From: Altericroceibacterium xinjiangense
GTDB taxonomy: Bacteria; Pseudomonadota; Alphaproteobacteria; Sphingomonadales; Sphingomonadaceae
Direction: 5' to 3'
Length of the DNA: 46,410 nt
Assembly: GCF_003958635.1 (NCBI RefSeq)
Contig: NZ_RSEK01000013.1
Coordinates: 1 to 46,410, forward strand
Shown here: positions 35,380-44,314 of the stretch, piece by piece
Layout: the number at the start of each line of letters is the position of its first letter
How positions within the stretch are numbered: position 1 is the stretch's first letter
Program-made: the position numbers and the translations under genes
Notes under the pieces: model-generated
What the model saw: the letters and a program-made list of their open reading frames with translations, nothing else
The model's database searches: none
What the model was told of the DNA's origin: nothing

Positions 35380-36010
35380 CTTGCCCCACGACGCGCTCGA
35401 TAAACTCGTCGAGCAATTCCTTCAGCACTTCGAGCGATGGGATACCCATGATCATTGCGATATATCCCCGGATATCGCGCTTGCGTACGGCGAAGTCGAT
35501 ATAGAGGAACAGCACCAGACCCTCGGCGGCACCTTCCTCACCAACCTCGAACAGCATGTCGCCGTTTCCCCGCAACACTTCGGGAATGGTCATGGTCAGC
35601 GACCGCTTGAGCATGTTTGCCATCGTCGCGAGGCACGAATTGAGGATGACGTTACCCGTCTCGCCGAGCGCTTCGCGCTCGATCTCGACAACCTGGTCGT
35701 TGCTTAGCTCGCCGCCGGTGACCGCGCGCACGAGGTCGAGGCTGTTGGTCTCAGGAAAGATGAGCAATGCGCGGCCCGAAAAAGGCCCGTCGAAATCTTG
35801 CCGGACCGCAATCAGGTCGGCGATCTCCCGCTCGCTTATCATTCGTGCCGCACGGCGCCGACTGAGAACCTCGATGGACGGAACCGACAGCGTCACCTGC
35901 TCGTCGATCATCTTGCGCAGGTTCGCTGCCGCGCGGCTGACGCCGATATTGAGAATCTCGGTCAGCGCATCGCGTTCTAGGTCGCCGAGCGTCACGGTCG
36001 CCGGGATCAT
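35372..36010 (-). CDS. CheC/CheX-type CheY-P phosphatase
   Basis: 212 residues. Both phosphatase motifs ExxN of the CheC family are intact: Glu18/Asn21 in LTEILNIGVSRAAANL, and Glu117/Asn120 in ALGETGNVILNSCLATMANM in part. These remove phosphate from CheY-P. The start ATG overlaps the stop of the CheY-like gene (ATGA). It carries LYIDF near the C-terminus, a strand usual in CheC. CheC often pairs with CheD, but no cheD is seen in the window. Its presence means CheY-P is a real signalling currency for this operon, which makes the damage to the adjacent CheY-like gene notable. Confidence 0.88.
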   Translation of the reverse strand: MIPATVTLGDLERDALTEILNIGVSRAAANLRKMIDEQVTLSVPSIEVLSRRRAARMISEREIADLIAVRQDFDGPFSGRALLIFPETNSLDLVRAVTGGELSNDQVVEIEREALGETGNVILNSCLATMANMLKRSLTMTIPEVLRGNGDMLFEVGEEGAAEGLVLFLYIDFAVRKRDIRGYIAMIMGIPSLEVLKELLDEFIERVVGQDA

Positions 36011-36390
36011 GCCTTGGAGGACCTTAGTCGCAGTGCCGCGCCGGAAAGGAATGGCTCGAGGCCGTCGGGTGTCAGGGGCTTGGCGACGAAGCCGGCACCG
36101 ATCGCGCGTGCGCGCGCGACGATCTCGTCCTGAATGTTCGCGGTAATGATCGCGAGCGGCATCTCGGGGCGGAGCGCGCGCAGTTCGCTCGCCAGCTCCA
36201 GCCCGTCCTTCTCGGTCATGTTGAAGTCTATCAGGGCGACATCGACATTCTGCGCCGCGACGATATCCTATGCTTCGGCGGCGCTTCCCGCCTCCAGCTT
36301 GTGCCATTCCGGCTTCAGCGCAGCCAAGGCCTTGCCGGCGACGATGCGCGCCAGCTTGCTGTCGTCGACGATCAGGACGGTAACGGGCAT
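36007..36390 (-). pseudogene. CheY-like response regulator interrupted by an in-frame amber codon
   Basis: Starting at ATG 36390, the reading gives MPVTVLIVDDSKLARIVAGK with the acidic pair DD, then AGSAAEA, then a TAG stop at 36268-36270, then DIVAAQNVDVALIDFNMTEKDGLELA with the phospho-accepting Asp (ALIDFN), ITANIQ and the conserved Lys (VAKPL). Removing the single stop gives a complete receiver of about 127 residues. A restart at the Met just after the phospho-Asp (ATG at 36219) would make a 70-residue protein without the active site. It overlaps the CheC-type gene by ATGA and sits 66 bases after the STAS gene. Real mutation, sequence error or amber readthrough cannot be told apart here. 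Confidence 0.85.
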
Positions 36391-36456
36391 TCGTGACTCC
36401 CAATGGGCGTGGTGATCACCCTCTACAGGAATTTCTCTGCAGTGCGAACGTGACGT

Positions 36457-36705
36457 CTAGGTATCGGATTTCTCTGACAACAGGCGGTTCAAGTGTGCCG
36501 CCAGAAAGGTGCTGTCCGGCGTGCCGCGGATGGACGGCCGCGCCGCCAGCAGGATCTGGAGCACTGCCAGGTGCAGCCTCTGCAAACCGGACAGATCGAC
36601 GGCACGGTTGCGCCCGTCATGGAGCGCGGCGAGCAAGGCTTCGGCATCCTCGGCGCCGCATCGCCCGCTCAGGCGAATTACCTCTCCCTCAACCGTCACG
36701 CTCAT
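36457..36705 (-). CDS. STAS-domain protein (anti-anti-sigma-like) in the chemosensory operon
   Basis: 82 residues, a single short STAS domain: beta strand VTVEGEVIRLSG, then RNRAVDLSGLQRLHLAVLQILLAARPS in part. The position of the usual phospho-acceptor Ser is occupied in LSGLQRLHL by residues that leave the Ser two positions early, so regulation by phosphorylation is uncertain. Its start overlaps the CheA stop by ATGA, so it is coupled to CheA. STAS proteins next to CheA are known in several sphingomonad and Pseudomonas-type chemosensory clusters, where they may titrate or be phosphorylated by the kinase. Confidence 0.8.
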   Translation of the reverse strand: MSVTVEGEVIRLSGRCGAEDAEALLAALHDGRNRAVDLSGLQRLHLAVLQILLAARPSIRGTPDSTFLAAHLNRLLSEKSDT

Positions 36706-38624
36706 GCCGCGAGTTCCGGCAGATTGAGCACCAGCAGCACGCCGCCGTCGGATGTCACGGTGGATCCGGACACGCCGCGCACCGCCGCAAGCATACCGTC
36801 CGGCGGGCGCACGAGGGCATCGATCCGCTCTGCGAAACCGTCGACCTTGAGCGCAACGCGCTCGCCACCCGATCGGGTCACGAGTAGCCTGGTAGCGGGC
36901 GCCGGCACATCGGCCAGGCCGAGAAGCGCTGCGAGGCTCAATACGGGCACCGTCCGCCCACGCAGGACGCAGGCAAGGCCCTCACCGACCGGCATCAGCG
37001 ACCGGCTGTCGATCCGGACGGTCTCGACCACCTGGTCAAGGGCGACGCCGTAACGATCCGTACCAACCGCCACGACCAGCAGACGAGTGGTGAGGGCATT
37101 GACCGGAAGGCGCATCCGAAATCGCGTTCCGCTGCCCAATCGGCTGTCGATATCGATATGTCCGCGCATTCGCTCTACCGCCGAGAGGACGGCATCCATC
37201 CCGACGCCGCGTCCCGAAACATCCGTTACCGCGCCCGCAGTAGAGAAGCCTGGCGCAAAGATCAGGCGCAGGGCGGCACTCTCCGACAGAGCCTCGGCAT
37301 CCTCGGCGGAAAGCAGCCCGCGGGCAACCGCCACCTCGCATATCCGCGCCGGATCGATGCCGCTGCCGTCGTCCGACAGCGTAACGATTACGGCGTCGCC
37401 TTCGCGGCCAGCACTCAGGGCCAACCGGCCCACGGCGGGCTTGCCAAGCTCCTGTCGACGCTCGGCGGCCTCTATTCCGTGGTCGAGCGCGTTGCGAACG
37501 AGGTGGAGCAGCGGCTCGAACAAGCCATCGGCGATCTCCTTGTCGACCTCCAAACCCTCGCCCGCCATCGAAAATTCGACCTGCTTCTGCAGACTGGCGG
37601 CGATTTCCCGGACCAGCCGCGGCAGACGCCGAAGCGTGGGTGCGAGCGGCACGAGGCGCACGGATGCAACGCCGCGGTGCAGATCGCTGGTCGCCTGCTC
37701 CAGATCGACTTGCGCAGCGCGGATGCTGGCGGCAAGCGCGGCATCGACACGGTCCGCCTGCGCGGCAAGTGGCGCGAAGGCATTCACGGCAACGATCAGT
37801 TCGCTCAGCCGCTCGCCCAATGCGTCCACGCGAGCGGCAGCGACCCTGAGCGTCGCGGCCGCTTTTTCCCTGCCATTGTCCGGGTCCTGCTCTGCTGGCG
37901 CGGCCAGCGGGTGCAGCATGACCTGATCCGGCACCAGCCGGAATGCTGCCTTCACCTGGTCCAGCGCCGCCGCACTGACGCCTTCGAGGACCGAAAAGCA
38001 TGTGAATGGCTCGATTGCCTGAAGCTCCGGCCAGCCACCACCGCCGGGCAGGATCGCCAGCGTGATCAGGTCGGGAATCCCGGCGACGATGGCGAACGGA
38101 TCGTCGCCCCTGAAGAAGCAGTCCGCGTCGGGCACATATCGGAACGCGACCAGAGTCTCGCTTGCCCCGCTCAGGGTCGCCGCCTCGCGTGTCATGAGAC
38201 TAGTCAGCCACTCGGGGGGCTGCTCGGCTTCCGATGGGGCGTCCGCATCGTTGCCCGGCAGAAGTCGGACGAGCTCCGCCGCACTTCGATCCGCATCGCC
38301 CCCCAGCTTGCCACCTGCCTCGATGCGGTCGATCCACCGATCTACCGCATCGAGGCAGGCGACGAGCGCTGTCACCGTCTCACGATCGAGCCTGGTGCTG
38401 CCCTTGCGCGCCCGTTCGAGCACGTCTTCGGCCGCATGCAGTACCCGTTCCGCCGGTGCCAGAGCGAAAATGGCGACCGATCCTTTCAGCGTGTGGATGG
38501 CGCGGAACGCGCTATCTATCGCGGCGGCGTCCTGCGGGTAGCGCAGCAGCCGTGCGAAATCGTCGGACGCCTGCGCGACGAGTTCACGGCCTTCAATCAG
38601 GAATTGATCGAGCATTTCGTCCAT
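36702..38624 (-). CDS. cheA: Chemotaxis histidine kinase CheA
   Basis: 640 residues. An Hpt domain at the N-terminus has phospho-accepting His44 (AIHTLKGS), then a P2-like segment (FRYVPDADCFFRGDDPF, about 155-245) that should bind the response regulator, a helical dimerisation region (VDALGERLSELIVAVN), an HATPase domain with N-box VRNALDHGIE, G1 DDGSGID, and GRGVGMDAV, GSGTRF, and a CheW-like C-terminal domain (about 510-640). It phosphorylates CheY and CheB in response to receptors. The start overlaps the CheR stop. All catalytic boxes are intact. Confidence 0.95.
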   Translation of the reverse strand: MDEMLDQFLIEGRELVAQASDDFARLLRYPQDAAAIDSAFRAIHTLKGSVAIFALAPAERVLHAAEDVLERARKGSTRLDRETVTALVACLDAVDRWIDRIEAGGKLGGDADRSAAELVRLLPGNDADAPSEAEQPPEWLTSLMTREAATLSGASETLVAFRYVPDADCFFRGDDPFAIVAGIPDLITLAILPGGGGWPELQAIEPFTCFSVLEGVSAAALDQVKAAFRLVPDQVMLHPLAAPAEQDPDNGREKAAATLRVAAARVDALGERLSELIVAVNAFAPLAAQADRVDAALAASIRAAQVDLEQATSDLHRGVASVRLVPLAPTLRRLPRLVREIAASLQKQVEFSMAGEGLEVDKEIADGLFEPLLHLVRNALDHGIEAAERRQELGKPAVGRLALSAGREGDAVIVTLSDDGSGIDPARICEVAVARGLLSAEDAEALSESAALRLIFAPGFSTAGAVTDVSGRGVGMDAVLSAVERMRGHIDIDSRLGSGTRFRMRLPVNALTTRLLVVAVGTDRYGVALDQVVETVRIDSRSLMPVGEGLACVLRGRTVPVLSLAALLGLADVPAPATRLLVTRSGGERVALKVDGFAERIDALVRPPDGMLAAVRGVSGSTVTSDGGVLLVLNLPELAA

Positions 38625-39475
38625 TACGGTCTACGATAGACGATTGCATCGGCAAGACGAGCCATGACGAAACGGTCGCTGATGCGGGACATGGATTCGC
38701 TGTGCCCAAGGCACAGGAAACCGCCGGGATTGAGGCTCTCGAACAGGTTATCGGCGGCTGCCCGCCGGGACTCGTCGTCGAAATAGATCAGCAAGTTACG
38801 GCAAAGGATCACGTCGAACCGCCCGAGCCCGGCGAGCGTTGCGCGATCGACGATGTTCGCAGGTACGAAGCGGACGGATTCACGAAGATCGTCGATAATC
38901 CGCCGGCGATGATGGCGCTCGCCTTCGAAATAGCTTTCGACGACCGGCGCCGGCAGCCGCGCGAGCGCACGCGGGCCAAAGCGGCCAGCCCGCGCCTGAT
39001 CGAGTGCGTTGGTGTCGATGTCGGAGCCAACGATCTCGATGTTATAGGCATCGACGAGATGCCAGTTCTCGAGCAGCCAGATCGCGATCGAATACGCCTC
39101 CTCGCCAGTCGAGCAAGGCATTGACCAGATCCGCACCAGCTCGCCCGGACGCTTGGCGCGGACGATTTCTGGCAGGATATCGCGGCTCAGCGCAGTAAGC
39201 TGATGGTCCTCGCGATAGAAGTAGGTTTCATTGATCGTGAAGGCGTTGATCAGCGCCTCACGCTCGGTGGTTTGGGCCGCTGCGAAGGCCAGATAGGATC
39301 GGGCATCGCCAATACCGCTATGTGCCATGCGTTGACCGATCCGGCGCTCAATGAAATAGCGCTTGTTCGGGCCGAAGATCATGCCGGTCCAGCGGTAGAG
39401 AAGGCGGCCGACGCGCGCGACGTCGTCATCGTCAAGAGTTGCAGGCTTCGGCACACCGTCGGTTGCCGCGCTCAC
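38624..39475 (-). CDS. cheR: Chemotaxis methyltransferase CheR
   Basis: 283 residues from GTG at 39475, which lies in a GTGA overlap with the CheB stop; longer readings would run into cheB. An N-terminal helical domain (about 15-85) precedes the SAM-dependent methyltransferase with RIWSMPCSTGEEAYSIA (SAM site), VGSDID, FDVILCRNLLIYFD and GGFLCLGHSES. It methylates glutamates of MCP signalling domains using S-adenosylmethionine, here most likely those of the double-tip receptor of this operon. Confidence 0.94.
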   Translation of the reverse strand: MSAATDGVPKPATLDDDDVARVGRLLYRWTGMIFGPNKRYFIERRIGQRMAHSGIGDARSYLAFAAAQTTEREALINAFTINETYFYREDHQLTALSRDILPEIVRAKRPGELVRIWSMPCSTGEEAYSIAIWLLENWHLVDAYNIEIVGSDIDTNALDQARAGRFGPRALARLPAPVVESYFEGERHHRRRIIDDLRESVRFVPANIVDRATLAGLGRFDVILCRNLLIYFDDESRRAAADNLFESLNPGGFLCLGHSESMSRISDRFVMARLADAIVYRRP

Positions 39476-40569
39476 CGCGGGAACATTGCGGTCAGCTCTG
39501 CCGCGATCCGCTCGAGCGGCGCAACGATTGAAGCGCCGCCGGCGGCAACGAGTGCCCCCGGCATGCCCCATACCACGGCGGTCGCGGCCGCTTCGGCCAT
39601 CGTATGGCCGCCGCGTGCGTTCAATTCGGTCATAGCCTTCGCTCCATCGTCGCCCATGCCGGTCATCAACACGCCGATGAGGCTTTCGGGTGCGAGGCAA
39701 GTCATCGCGCTGTCAACGAGGCGGTTGACGCTGGGATGCCAGAAGTAGCCGGGGCTGCTCGGCGCCGCCAGCGCGGTCAGCGTCCCGGCGCGGCGTGACA
39801 CGATCAGGTCGGCGTCGCCGCGGCCGACATAGGCGTTTCCAGGTTGAAGAGGAGTCGCCTTCACGACCTCGCTGACGTGGAGCGCACAAAGCCGATCGAG
39901 CCGCCGCGCGAGCGGCCCCGTGAAGCTCGCCGGCATGTGCTGGGCGATCAGGATCGGCCAGGGGAAATCGGCTGGAAGCTGGCTGAGCAACGCATCGAGC
40001 GCAGGCGGCCCGCCGGTGGAGGTGCCGACCAGCACGAGCCCGTCAGCCGGCAACATTGGCGCTGTCGGTCGTGAGAGGACGGTGTGGGATTTACCAGGTG
40101 GCGAGTGGGTCGGACGCCGCACTGCCGCGGTGGCCCGCGCTCGCACGCGATCGCGAAGGCGCAGCGTCGGCGATACACGCGCGCTCGCCGCCGCTCGCAC
40201 CTTCTCGACCAAAGCCGGCGCAATCGCGTCGATTTCGAGCGACACCGCGCCGCGCGGCTTGGCGATGAAATCGACCGCGCCGAGTGCCATTGCCTCCAGC
40301 GTCTCGTCGGCGCCCTCCGCGGTCAATGACGAGACCATCACCACTGGGCAGGGCCGGCGCAGCATGATCTCGTCGAGGCAAGCGAGCCCGTCCATGCCCG
40401 GCATGTGAATGTCGAGCGTCACGACGTCGGGGGCAACCGCCTGCAGCCGCTCGATCGCCTCGGCTCCGTTGCGCGCGACTTCGACCTCGAATTCGCCGGC
40501 GGCGGTGAAGATTTCCGACAGCAGCCGCCGCATCAACGGCGAATCGTCGACGATCAGCAGCTTGATCAC
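39472..40569 (-). CDS. cheB: Chemotaxis response regulator and protein-glutamate methylesterase CheB
   Basis: 365 residues. Receiver domain (1-120) with acidic pair Asp8/Asp9, phospho-accepting Asp53 (LDIHMPGMDG) and Lys104 (IAKP); a linker; a methylesterase domain (about 172-365) with the catalytic triad Ser184 (GTSTGGPPA), His211 (IAQHMP) and Asp308 (GMGDDGA). It removes methyl groups from receptor glutamates when phosphorylated by CheA. It overlaps both the triple-CheW gene (ATGA) and cheR. Confidence 0.95.
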   Translation of the reverse strand: MIKLLIVDDSPLMRRLLSEIFTAAGEFEVEVARNGAEAIERLQAVAPDVVTLDIHMPGMDGLACLDEIMLRRPCPVVMVSSLTAEGADETLEAMALGAVDFIAKPRGAVSLEIDAIAPALVEKVRAAASARVSPTLRLRDRVRARATAAVRRPTHSPPGKSHTVLSRPTAPMLPADGLVLVGTSTGGPPALDALLSQLPADFPWPILIAQHMPASFTGPLARRLDRLCALHVSEVVKATPLQPGNAYVGRGDADLIVSRRAGTLTALAAPSSPGYFWHPSVNRLVDSAMTCLAPESLIGVLMTGMGDDGAKAMTELNARGGHTMAEAAATAVVWGMPGALVAAGGASIVAPLERIAAELTAMFPR

Positions 40570-41960
40570 GAAGGTGCCGCCGAACCCTTGTCGAGAACGC
40601 CGTGGAGCAGATCCTGTTCGGCGCGGTCCAGCAATTCGCGCGGGCTGACGATCAGCACGAGGCGTTGCTGGTCGGGCAGATTGGCAACGCGCTCAAACAC
40701 GCGCGCACCGTTCCTGCCGAGATCGGGCAAGGGCCGCAACGCATCCTCATCGATCCGCAGCACTTCCGACACCGCGTCGACGACGAACCCCGCCTGGAGT
40801 GCGCCAAGGCGAACGATCACGACGCGGCGCTTCCGTCCTTGCGAAGGAACGCCGCCAAACCGCTCCGCTTGATCGATTACCGGCACCACTGCACCGCGCA
40901 CGTTCATCACGCCGCGGACGAACGCGGGCGCATTGGGCAGGCGCGCGAGCTTGGATAGTAGCGGCGCCACTTCCTCAACGGCCGCGATCGGCAGCCCGAA
41001 TTCGTCGTCGCCGATCCGGAACAAAAGGAACTGCTCGGATGCCGTTGCGGCGCTCTCGGCCATGATCTGATCGTCTCCTGACGTATCCTGAAGCAGACGG
41101 GCGGTGATGTCCTCGCGCAGCAGATGCTCGGCGGAGAGTATCGACACCAGGCTTTTGCCGCCATCGATGCGACAGATCGCCTGGATCCGTGTCTCGGCAC
41201 CACCGCGTGTCAGCACTTGCGGGATGGGATCCACGTCCTCTTCGGGCACGCGCAGCACCGATCGCACCGTGTCGACGACCAGCCCCACCCGATGGCTGCC
41301 GATGCGCGCCACCAACACCTGGGCTGCCGATCCGCCGCCGCCATCCGGAAGCGCGAGCAGGGCTCTCAGGGAGAGAAGCGGAAGCAAGGCACCGCGCACG
41401 GCCGCGCTGCCGACGATGGCATCGCCTGAATGAGGCAGGATGGCGATCTCTGCCGGAAGGCGCAGGACCTCCTCGACGGCGCCGAGTGGAAGCGCGAATT
41501 CCTGCCCGCTGACGGCAAAGGTTACGAGGGGGACGCCGCGCGCGTCTGCGCTCTCCGTATAGTCGGTCTCGACTGTGATTGCGGCAAGCGCGGGGCGCGC
41601 CGGTGTTGCCGTTACCGCCTTGGCGATCAGCGCCGCCGCGTCGACCGCCTGCACCGACGCCTCGGCCGCATCATCGGCGCGCATCAGCCGCGCCACCCCG
41701 TCGACCGCGAGGCCGACCGGCTCTCCCACGTCGATTACGACGATCCGCCGTTCGCCGCCGGCGGTGCGCTCGACCAGCTGCGCCAGCGAGACGACCGGCA
41801 CCACGCTGCCGCGGACATTGGCAAGACCGAGCAGCGCGGGCGGTGCGTGCGGCACGCGCGCGAGGCGCGGCATCCGCATCACCTCACGGACCAGATTCGC
41901 CTTGATACCGAACGACTCGCCTTGGACACTGAGCCTGAGGAGCTGGTCAGCCGTTGCCAT
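40566..41960 (-). CDS. Adaptor protein with three tandem CheW domains
   Basis: 464 residues from ATG at 41960. Three CheW domains follow each other: about 5-110 (LLRLSVQGESFGI...VPHAPPALLGLANVRGSVVPVV in part), about 140-300 (PLVTFAVSGQEFALPLGAVEEVLRLP in part, ILPHSGDAIVGSAAVRGALLP), and about 312-460 (QFLLFRIGDDEFGLPIAAVEEVAPLL in part, LARLPNAPAFVRGVMNVRGAV). Each has the conserved VRG after the first subdomain. A usual CheW has one domain of about 150 residues. A protein with three could bridge several kinases or receptors and change the array geometry. No single-domain cheW is present in the operon. Confidence 0.93.
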   Translation of the reverse strand: MATADQLLRLSVQGESFGIKANLVREVMRMPRLARVPHAPPALLGLANVRGSVVPVVSLAQLVERTAGGERRIVVIDVGEPVGLAVDGVARLMRADDAAEASVQAVDAAALIAKAVTATPARPALAAITVETDYTESADARGVPLVTFAVSGQEFALPLGAVEEVLRLPAEIAILPHSGDAIVGSAAVRGALLPLLSLRALLALPDGGGGSAAQVLVARIGSHRVGLVVDTVRSVLRVPEEDVDPIPQVLTRGGAETRIQAICRIDGGKSLVSILSAEHLLREDITARLLQDTSGDDQIMAESAATASEQFLLFRIGDDEFGLPIAAVEEVAPLLSKLARLPNAPAFVRGVMNVRGAVVPVIDQAERFGGVPSQGRKRRVVIVRLGALQAGFVVDAVSEVLRIDEDALRPLPDLGRNGARVFERVANLPDQQRLVLIVSPRELLDRAEQDLLHGVLDKGSAAPS

Positions 41961-41964
41961 CAAC

Positions 41965-43956
41965 TCAGCCGGCCTGCGCCGCTAGCGCCGTCGCAATCGA
42001 CGCGATCTCCTCGATCGCCGCGGCCAGAGCCTCTGCGGCTTGGGCCTGCTGGCGCGCTGCGGCGCTTGCCTCGTCAGCGGCGGAAGACGCCAGATCAGCG
42101 GCGTCGGCGATCTGGCTGGTGCCGCTGCGGACCTCACGCACTGAGCGCAAGACATCCTCAGCGCCCGACAGGATGTCTGCATTGCCGCGCTGCATGGCCT
42201 GAAGCTCGGCGGTGACTGCCGCGAACCGCTCCACCGCCGCGCGATTCCGGCCAATCTCGGCCTCCGCCGCGCCTACTGCCTGATCGAGATTGCCGCGGAT
42301 CGCGGTGACCGTGTCCTGCATCGAGCGGATGACGTCGTTCGCCCGCTCCGCACTGGCCGCCGCTTCGCGTGACAGTTTGCGAATGTCTCCCGATACGGTT
42401 GCGAACCCGCGTCCGGCCTCGCCGGCGCGTGTCGCCTCCACCGATCCGCTGACCGCCAGCATGCTGGTTTGCACCGAAATCAACTTCAGCCCGTCGGTAA
42501 TCTTCTCGATCCGCCGACCGATGTCGCCCAATGCAACCAGCAGCTGGTTCACGGCGCGCGTTTCACCCGGCGCGGCTTCCACGCTGCCGGTCAGCCGGTC
42601 GATCGTCGCGCCGCTCTGCTCGACGGCGGCGACGATCCGGGCGACCAGATCCGCGGCGGCGTTGGCACGCGACTGCGACAGCTCGGCCGATTTTTCGATC
42701 TGGCCCATCGCCGCACTGGCTTGCAGCGTAGCAGCGGCCTGGAGCTGCGCGCCGCGGCCGATCTGCTCGAGCGCGACGAGAATCTGTCCCGAAGCCCCGG
42801 ACAGCTCCTGCACCGTCGCAGACAGTTCCTCGGCTGCAGCCGCCATCTGCTCCACGGCTGCGGAATCCTTCTCATTCTCTGACAGATTCTGGGTCAGACC
42901 GCCCAATGCCTCTGCTGTCTGCTGGCTCTGCTCGAGCGACGCGCTCTGCTGCTCGATCGCCTGCTGCGCCTCAGCCGCCGCAGCGGATTGCTCTTCCGCG
43001 GCGCTGGCGACTTGCTCGGCGCCGCGTTCCGCTTCGCGGGCAGCAACTTCGGCTTCCACCGAGAGCGCGACGATCTCGTCGGCCCCCTCTCCGAGCGCCG
43101 CCAGCTCACTGCGCGAAGACCTGAGCCTCGCGGTGACGTTGCGGGCGAGGTCGGCATCGCTTGTGGCCGTTTCGGCGGCGGCGCGCACGCGATCGGCAAT
43201 CGTCTTCACGTCGCCCGTAACCGCCGCCGCGAGCGACTGGATTTCGCCCGCGGCGGCTTCGGAATTCTCCGCGAGCAGGCGAACCTCGTCAGCGACCACA
43301 GCGAAGCCAGCGCCGACATCGCCGGCACGTGCGGCCTCGATCGTCGCATTGAGAGCCAACAAGCTGGTCTGATCGGAAACCTCGGCCACGCTGATGCCGA
43401 TCCGGGCAATCTCCTCGGCCACTGACTCGAGCGAGGTGACGATCTCCGCCGCCGCCAGCTGGCGACCGGCATTGAATTCGATCGCCGCCACGGAGGCATC
43501 GAGCTGGGCGCTGATGTCAGCGAACGCGCCCTGCGTCATCTCACCTTGGCGCCGCGCCGCTTCGGCGAGTTCGCGCGCCTCACGAAAGCGACCGTTGAGA
43601 GCAGCGATCAGCCCCAGCGATTCCTGAGAGGCGCCTGCAGCTTCTTCGGCACTGCTGGAAATCTGTTCCACCGATCGCTGTAGCTCGGCCGCCGCCGCCG
43701 AAGCCTGACCAATTCCGCTGGCGAGCTCCTGCGTCGCCTGGTCGATGCGCTCCACCGCAGTGGTTGCCCGTCGACCGGTCGACTTGCGAACTGGGGACCG
43801 CTTGGCCCTGACGGACTGCGCGGGTTCGGTGTGCTCGACAGCGGGTACTTCCTTGGTGTTGGCGCGAGACCCAAGCGTCGACTTCTTCACAAGCGCCATC
43901 AGAATATCTCTCGGATTTGGGGCAGTACCGGTTTGGTCAGGCACGTCTTCAGACAT
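41965..43956 (-). CDS. Soluble methyl-accepting chemotaxis protein with two signalling tips
   Basis: 663 residues, no membrane helix and no recognisable sensory domain. It is almost entirely Ala/Glu/Gln/Ser-rich coiled coil. A canonical MCP hairpin tip lies at about 190-225 ([20 protein letters not shown] then [13 protein letters not shown]), and a second, diverged one at about 490-525 ([20 protein letters not shown] then [13 protein letters not shown]). The two halves are separated by about 300 residues. A usual MCP has one tip; two imply an internal duplication or a receptor able to bind two CheW/CheA sets. The N-terminal 60 residues are charged and lack structure. An alternative start 19 codons downstream (ATG at 43899) has a better ribosome site (GAGAG). 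First gene of the operon. Confidence 0.92.
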   Translation of the reverse strand: MSEDVPDQTGTAPNPRDILMALVKKSTLGSRANTKEVPAVEHTEPAQSVRAKRSPVRKSTGRRATTAVERIDQATQELASGIGQASAAAAELQRSVEQISSSAEEAAGASQESLGLIAALNGRFREARELAEAARRQGEMTQGAFADISAQLDASVAAIEFNAGRQLAAAEIVTSLESVAEEIARIGISVAEVSDQTSLLALNATIEAARAGDVGAGFAVVADEVRLLAENSEAAAGEIQSLAAAVTGDVKTIADRVRAAAETATSDADLARNVTARLRSSRSELAALGEGADEIVALSVEAEVAAREAERGAEQVASAAEEQSAAAAEAQQAIEQQSASLEQSQQTAEALGGLTQNLSENEKDSAAVEQMAAAAEELSATVQELSGASGQILVALEQIGRGAQLQAAATLQASAAMGQIEKSAELSQSRANAAADLVARIVAAVEQSGATIDRLTGSVEAAPGETRAVNQLLVALGDIGRRIEKITDGLKLISVQTSMLAVSGSVEATRAGEAGRGFATVSGDIRKLSREAAASAERANDVIRSMQDTVTAIRGNLDQAVGAAEAEIGRNRAAVERFAAVTAELQAMQRGNADILSGAEDVLRSVREVRSGTSQIADAADLASSAADEASAAARQQAQAAEALAAAIEEIASIATALAAQAG

Positions 43957-44071
43957 CAGTTAGCGGATCGCCATGCTCGCGCAACTCGCAAGAACGATCG
44001 CCCCTAACAGCGCCTCAGCCGCATGCATGCGGTTTCGGGTCGGCCTGCGTCTGGCATAACAGCAGCTGGGA

Positions 44072-44195
44072 GAGCACTGTCGAACCGACTGCACCAGATG
44101 ACGCCCGGGTGCGGAACGGGGCAGGGCAGGCGGATGCCTTGCCCTTCGCGGGTCGATGGGTTCCGGTAGTTCCATTCCTCGCCCGATGCGCAGGG
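44072..44195 (+). mobile_element. IS6-family relic 6 (left end only)
   Basis: The left end gagcactgtcgaa with GACTGCACCAGATG following closely matches relic 1 (gctgtcgaacgtgatgcacc). The leader ends in GGCGGATGCC, where the transposase start would be, and then reads degraded PSRVDGFR-FHSSP like relics 3-5. Similarity stops near 44195. It lies upstream of both the chemosensory operon and the last TonB receptor. Confidence 0.55.
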
Positions 44196-44314
44196 CCACG
44201 CTGCAAAGATGGCCGGCTTGCAGTGGGCGTTCGGAGCGGAAGGACAGCTTGCAGCCGAACTTTGCGGCGTGCTGATGTTTCCAGCTTGTCCGCTCCAAAC
44301 GCCGCCGATAACCA

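Noticed and set aside
37158-38639. Open frame of 493 codons opposite cheA
   Set aside because: Antisense to cheA, whose boxes are all intact; no domain signal.
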